DNA from: an uncultured Clostridia bacterium
GTDB taxonomy: Bacteria > Bacillota > Clostridia > Oscillospirales > CAG-272
Assembly: GCA_946055715.1 (NCBI GenBank)
Contig: CAMGGT010000036.1
Location: 1-7,706 of the forward strand
Length of the DNA: 7,706 nucleotides
Direction: 5' to 3'
Shown piece by piece: positions 6,238-7,706 of this stretch. The notes below the pieces were generated by a model. It saw only the letters and a list, made by a program, of their open reading frames with translations, was not told the origin of the DNA and did not search any database. The position numbers were made by a program, and so were the translations under genes. The first letter of the stretch is position 1; each line of letters begins with the position of its first letter.

Positions 6238-6400
6238 CAAGCTGACAAGCACCGCGGCCGCAGCAGTCAAAAGCCAACGGATGCGCCCATAGGGAAAAGC
6301 GGCATGCAAACGGCCTGTGCGTTCACAAGTTTTCCCCGGAGCAAAACAGCAGATGCTTTGTCACGATAAATAGAATCACATCACAACGAGGAGAAAAAAT

Positions 6401-7006
6401 ATGGGACTGATCCGGATCATCAGGGAGTGGACCAATGTTGGGCTTATCAAAGCGATCAAGGATTGTATCGACCTCAAAAAAGAACTGCAGGCAATGGAAA
6501 AGGATTTTGAAGAGAAGCAAAAACGCTATCTCCCGATGACGGCCGAAGAGATGGCCGCGCTGTCCGATGAGGAGCTGCTGATCGCGGCAACGACCCGCAC
6601 GAATCATCAAGCAGCGTGCAACGATGAGGAAGACGACTTTCAACGACTGAACGAACACCAGAAAGTGCTGTATGCCATCGACACTTTTGAGATCAATGTC
6701 ACTGCACAGGATGGCGGTTTGTGCGATTTCTTTGTCTATCCGGATGGGGTTGCACCGTATATCAGCGACTGTCTGGGTACCATCGGTGCCGAGGCACACA
6801 AAAAGCTCTTTGACGATTTTGTGACGAAGAACCGCATCGACCTGACCGACCTGTCCGCGTTTGAAAGCACCCGCCACGATGACGCCGCCCGCGAGCGGCT
6901 AAAGATGAAGTACCCGTTTACCGCATTTGACAGGGCATATGCCGCCCTGCCGCCGCTTGCCACCCTTCTGACCGCCTACATCAAAGACCATATCGACAGC
7001 TTCTGA
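6401..7006 (+). CDS. DUF4375/DMP19-like acidic protein, 201 aa
   Basis: Soluble protein whose C-terminal two thirds resemble the DUF4375 (DMP19) family. The region LNEHQKVLYAIDTFEINV is followed by D-G-G (104-106), an aromatic run with DFFVYPDG, then a helix with LGTIGAEAHKKLFDDF, which matches the family pattern E-x-N...[ND]-G-G-F...G-A-x-x-x-x-x-L. Neisseria DMP19, the named member, is a DNA-mimic protein that binds a transcription factor (family knowledge). The present protein has about 37 acidic against 24 basic residues, moderately acidic. Residues 1-42 form a basic/amphipathic helix and short coiled coil not expected in a minimal DUF4375 domain. No signal peptide or TM helix. The start follows AGGAGA (6389-6394). 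It has its own promoter and an upstream terminator, so it is separate from the TIR operon; any functional link is only by proximity. The family call is likely but from memory. Confidence 0.7.
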   Translation: MGLIRIIREWTNVGLIKAIKDCIDLKKELQAMEKDFEEKQKRYLPMTAEEMAALSDEELLIAATTRTNHQAACNDEEDDFQRLNEHQKVLYAIDTFEINVTAQDGGLCDFFVYPDGVAPYISDCLGTIGAEAHKKLFDDFVTKNRIDLTDLSAFESTRHDDAARERLKMKYPFTAFDRAYAALPPLATLLTAYIKDHIDSF

Positions 7007-7007
7007 C

Positions 7008-7020
7008 CGGCATGATGCCG
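7008..7020. repeat. 13-bp palindrome just after the DUF4375 stop
   Basis: CGGCAT-G-ATGCCG is an odd-centred perfect inverted repeat starting two bases after the TGA stop. As RNA it gives a 4-bp stem with a 5-nt loop followed by ATAAAAA, too weak for a terminator. It may simply protect the 3' end or be chance. Confidence 0.3.
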
Positions 7021-7061
7021 ATAAAAAGGGCTGTCGCATGAAAACAGGATTAAAAGAGAAA

Positions 7062-7105
7062 AAAGGGCTGTTGCAAGTGCATTTTTGCAGTTGCAACAGC
7101 CCTTT
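7062..7105. terminator. Convergent-gene hairpin terminator (strongest for the minus strand)
   Basis: A perfect 15-bp inverted repeat, AAAGGGCTGTTGCAA (7062-7076) with TTGCAACAGCCCTTT (7091-7105), with TGCA/TGCA able to pair inside the loop. Read on the minus strand the stem is followed by TTTTTTCTCTTTT, a good T-tract, so it is the main terminator of the DtxR/MntR-type gene. On the plus strand the tail is only CCCTTTATGGTT, so it ends the DUF4375 transcript less efficiently. Confidence 0.8.
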
Positions 7106-7142
7106 ATGGTTGATTCAAACCGGGGCGAAGAGACCCGCAGGG

Positions 7143-7532
7143 TCAATCACCGTCGGCTGACTTTGCATAGGTGTGAAGATGGCGTTTGATGGCGTCAAAG
7201 GAAGCTTCGCTGATGTCATGCTCGATCTTGCAGGCATCGGCGGCGGCCGTTTCTTCCTCCACCCCCAGGCGAACCAGCATTTCGGTCAGCAAGACATGGC
7301 GCTCATATATTTTTCGGGCGACAGCTTCGCCCGTCTCGGTCAAGAAAAGGTAGCCCTCCTTGTCCATGTGCAGATGACCGCTGTTTTTGAGCAGCCCCAC
7401 CGCGCGGCTGACGCTGGGTTTGGAATAACCCATGTACTCCGCCACATTCAGGGAACGCACAGCCCCCTGCTTTTTTTGCAGTATATAGATGGTTTCCAGA
7501 TACATTTCGCCGGATTCCTGCATCTTTGCCAT
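7143..7532 (-). CDS. DtxR/MntR-family metal-dependent transcriptional repressor, 129 aa
   Basis: Cytosolic metalloregulator expected to bind DNA when loaded with Fe(II) or Mn(II) and to repress metal-uptake genes. The N-terminal winged helix (1-65) contains GEMYLETIYILQKK, VRSLNVAEYMG and the recognition helix SKPSVSRAVGLLKNSG; the dimerisation/metal domain follows (70-122) with IYERHVLLTE and DACKIEHDIS. Likely ligands are M10, E13, H79, C101, E104 and H105. M10 and C101 match DtxR (Met10, Cys102) rather than B. subtilis MntR (Asp8, Glu99), which leans towards iron. The length equals the short MntR type; the SH3-like domain of DtxR is missing. The start at 7532 is preceded by GGGGGCGGGTGTC, not a clean Shine-Dalgarno; ATG at codon 4 (7521-7523) is an alternative. 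No metal transporter lies in the window, so the regulon is unknown. Convergent with the DUF4375 gene. Confidence 0.9.
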   Translation of the reverse strand: MAKMQESGEMYLETIYILQKKQGAVRSLNVAEYMGYSKPSVSRAVGLLKNSGHLHMDKEGYLFLTETGEAVARKIYERHVLLTEMLVRLGVEEETAAADACKIEHDISEASFDAIKRHLHTYAKSADGD

Positions 7533-7571
7533 GACACCCGCCCCCGTTCTGCTTTGGATTTGGCTTTACCT

Positions 7572-7585
7572 GTATGATACCATAC
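7572..7585. promoter_or_regulatory. 14-bp palindromic operator candidate over the -10 box
   Basis: GTATG-ATAC-CATAC is an inverted repeat with 5-bp arms and a 4-bp centre that covers the whole -10 hexamer of the repressor promoter. A dimeric repressor bound here would block RNA polymerase, so autoregulation by the encoded DtxR/MntR-type protein is the simplest reading. It does not match a DtxR-family box I can name with certainty. Confidence 0.5.
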
Positions 7586-7602
7586 CTTCAGCCGAAAATC
7601 AA
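7574..7602 (-). promoter_or_regulatory. Promoter of the DtxR/MntR-type gene
   Basis: On the minus strand TTGATT (7597-7602) and TATCAT (7574-7579) are 17 bp apart, a sound sigma-A promoter. The start of transcription would fall near 7567, about 35 nt before the ATG at 7532. Confidence 0.65.
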
Positions 7603-7706
7603 GTCGGGGCGAGACCTTCTTCCCCGCCCTTTTGACTCTTTTGACGAGTCGTGGAGGGCTGTGCAGTCTGTGCGTTTTTCTGCCCCGAAAGCGGCAGGTA
7701 GATTGT
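7603..7706. other. Right-edge intergenic stretch
   Basis: No gene is supportable. Small inverted repeats are visible: CGGGG (7605-7609) with CCCCG around a 12-nt gap, GACTC-TTTTGAC-GAGTC (7634-7650), and CTGCC with GGCAG near 7680-7697. None has a following T-tract long enough to call a terminator within the window. Confidence 0.3.

Noticed and set aside
5864..6277. 137-codon minus-strand frame in the intergenic region
   Set aside because: No ribosome site, no recognised family, and it runs through the hairpin of a strong terminator. Kept only as a comment on the segment.
7173..7577. 134-codon plus-strand frame opposite the DtxR/MntR-type gene
   Set aside because: Pure antisense shadow; the minus-strand protein has the full family signature.

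Overview
The window reads as a chromosomal accessory locus of a mid-to-high-GC member of the Firmicutes, most likely a gut-type Clostridia (Oscillospiraceae-like). The basis is the strong AGGAG ribosome sites, the codon usage, BspA-type leucine-rich repeats, Clostridia-style zinc-ribbon proteins and a short DtxR/MntR-type regulator. No rRNA, tRNA, CRISPR array, transposase or integrase is visible.

Left part (1-5860). A small XRE-type helix-turn-helix regulator (109-372) precedes a tight three-gene, same-strand operon (478-5745) with gaps of only 18 and 24 bp. The operon encodes (i) a 586-aa SPFH/Band-7 scaffold protein with three zinc ribbons before and three after the SPFH and coiled-coil core; (ii) a 235-aa four-helix membrane protein with a cytosolic helical tail, of no family I recognise; and (iii) a 918-aa protein with the order zinc ribbon, TPR-like segment, TIR domain, four alpha-helical repeats, one membrane helix, BspA-type LRR ectodomain. 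The TIR carries a glutamate in the position of the SARM1 NADase glutamate. A GC-rich hairpin followed by T-rich sequence closes the operon.

This operon is the centre of interest. The third protein has the parts and predicted topology of a Toll-like receptor (LRR outside, TIR inside) in the reverse linear order. It is encoded with a flotillin-like scaffold and a membrane partner. A reasonable inference is a membrane-associated sensing or immune complex: LRR ectodomain as sensor, TIR as NAD-consuming or signalling effector, SPFH protein as membrane-domain scaffold, four-helix protein as anchor or effector, XRE protein as regulator. That is inference from architecture; no activity can be read from the sequence.

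Middle (5746-6400). About 650 bp without a confident gene. It holds the operon terminator, a short frame that looks like a remnant or very small membrane protein, several hairpins, a strong second terminator (6170-6207), a good sigma-A promoter (6209-6237) and a leader of about 155 nt.

Right part (6401-7706). A DUF4375/DMP19-like acidic protein (6401-7006) converges on a DtxR/MntR-family metal-dependent repressor on the minus strand (7143-7532), with a 15-bp hairpin terminator between them. The repressor has its own promoter, whose -10 box lies within a 14-bp palindrome suited to autoregulation. The last ~105 bp contain only small hairpins and no gene I can support.
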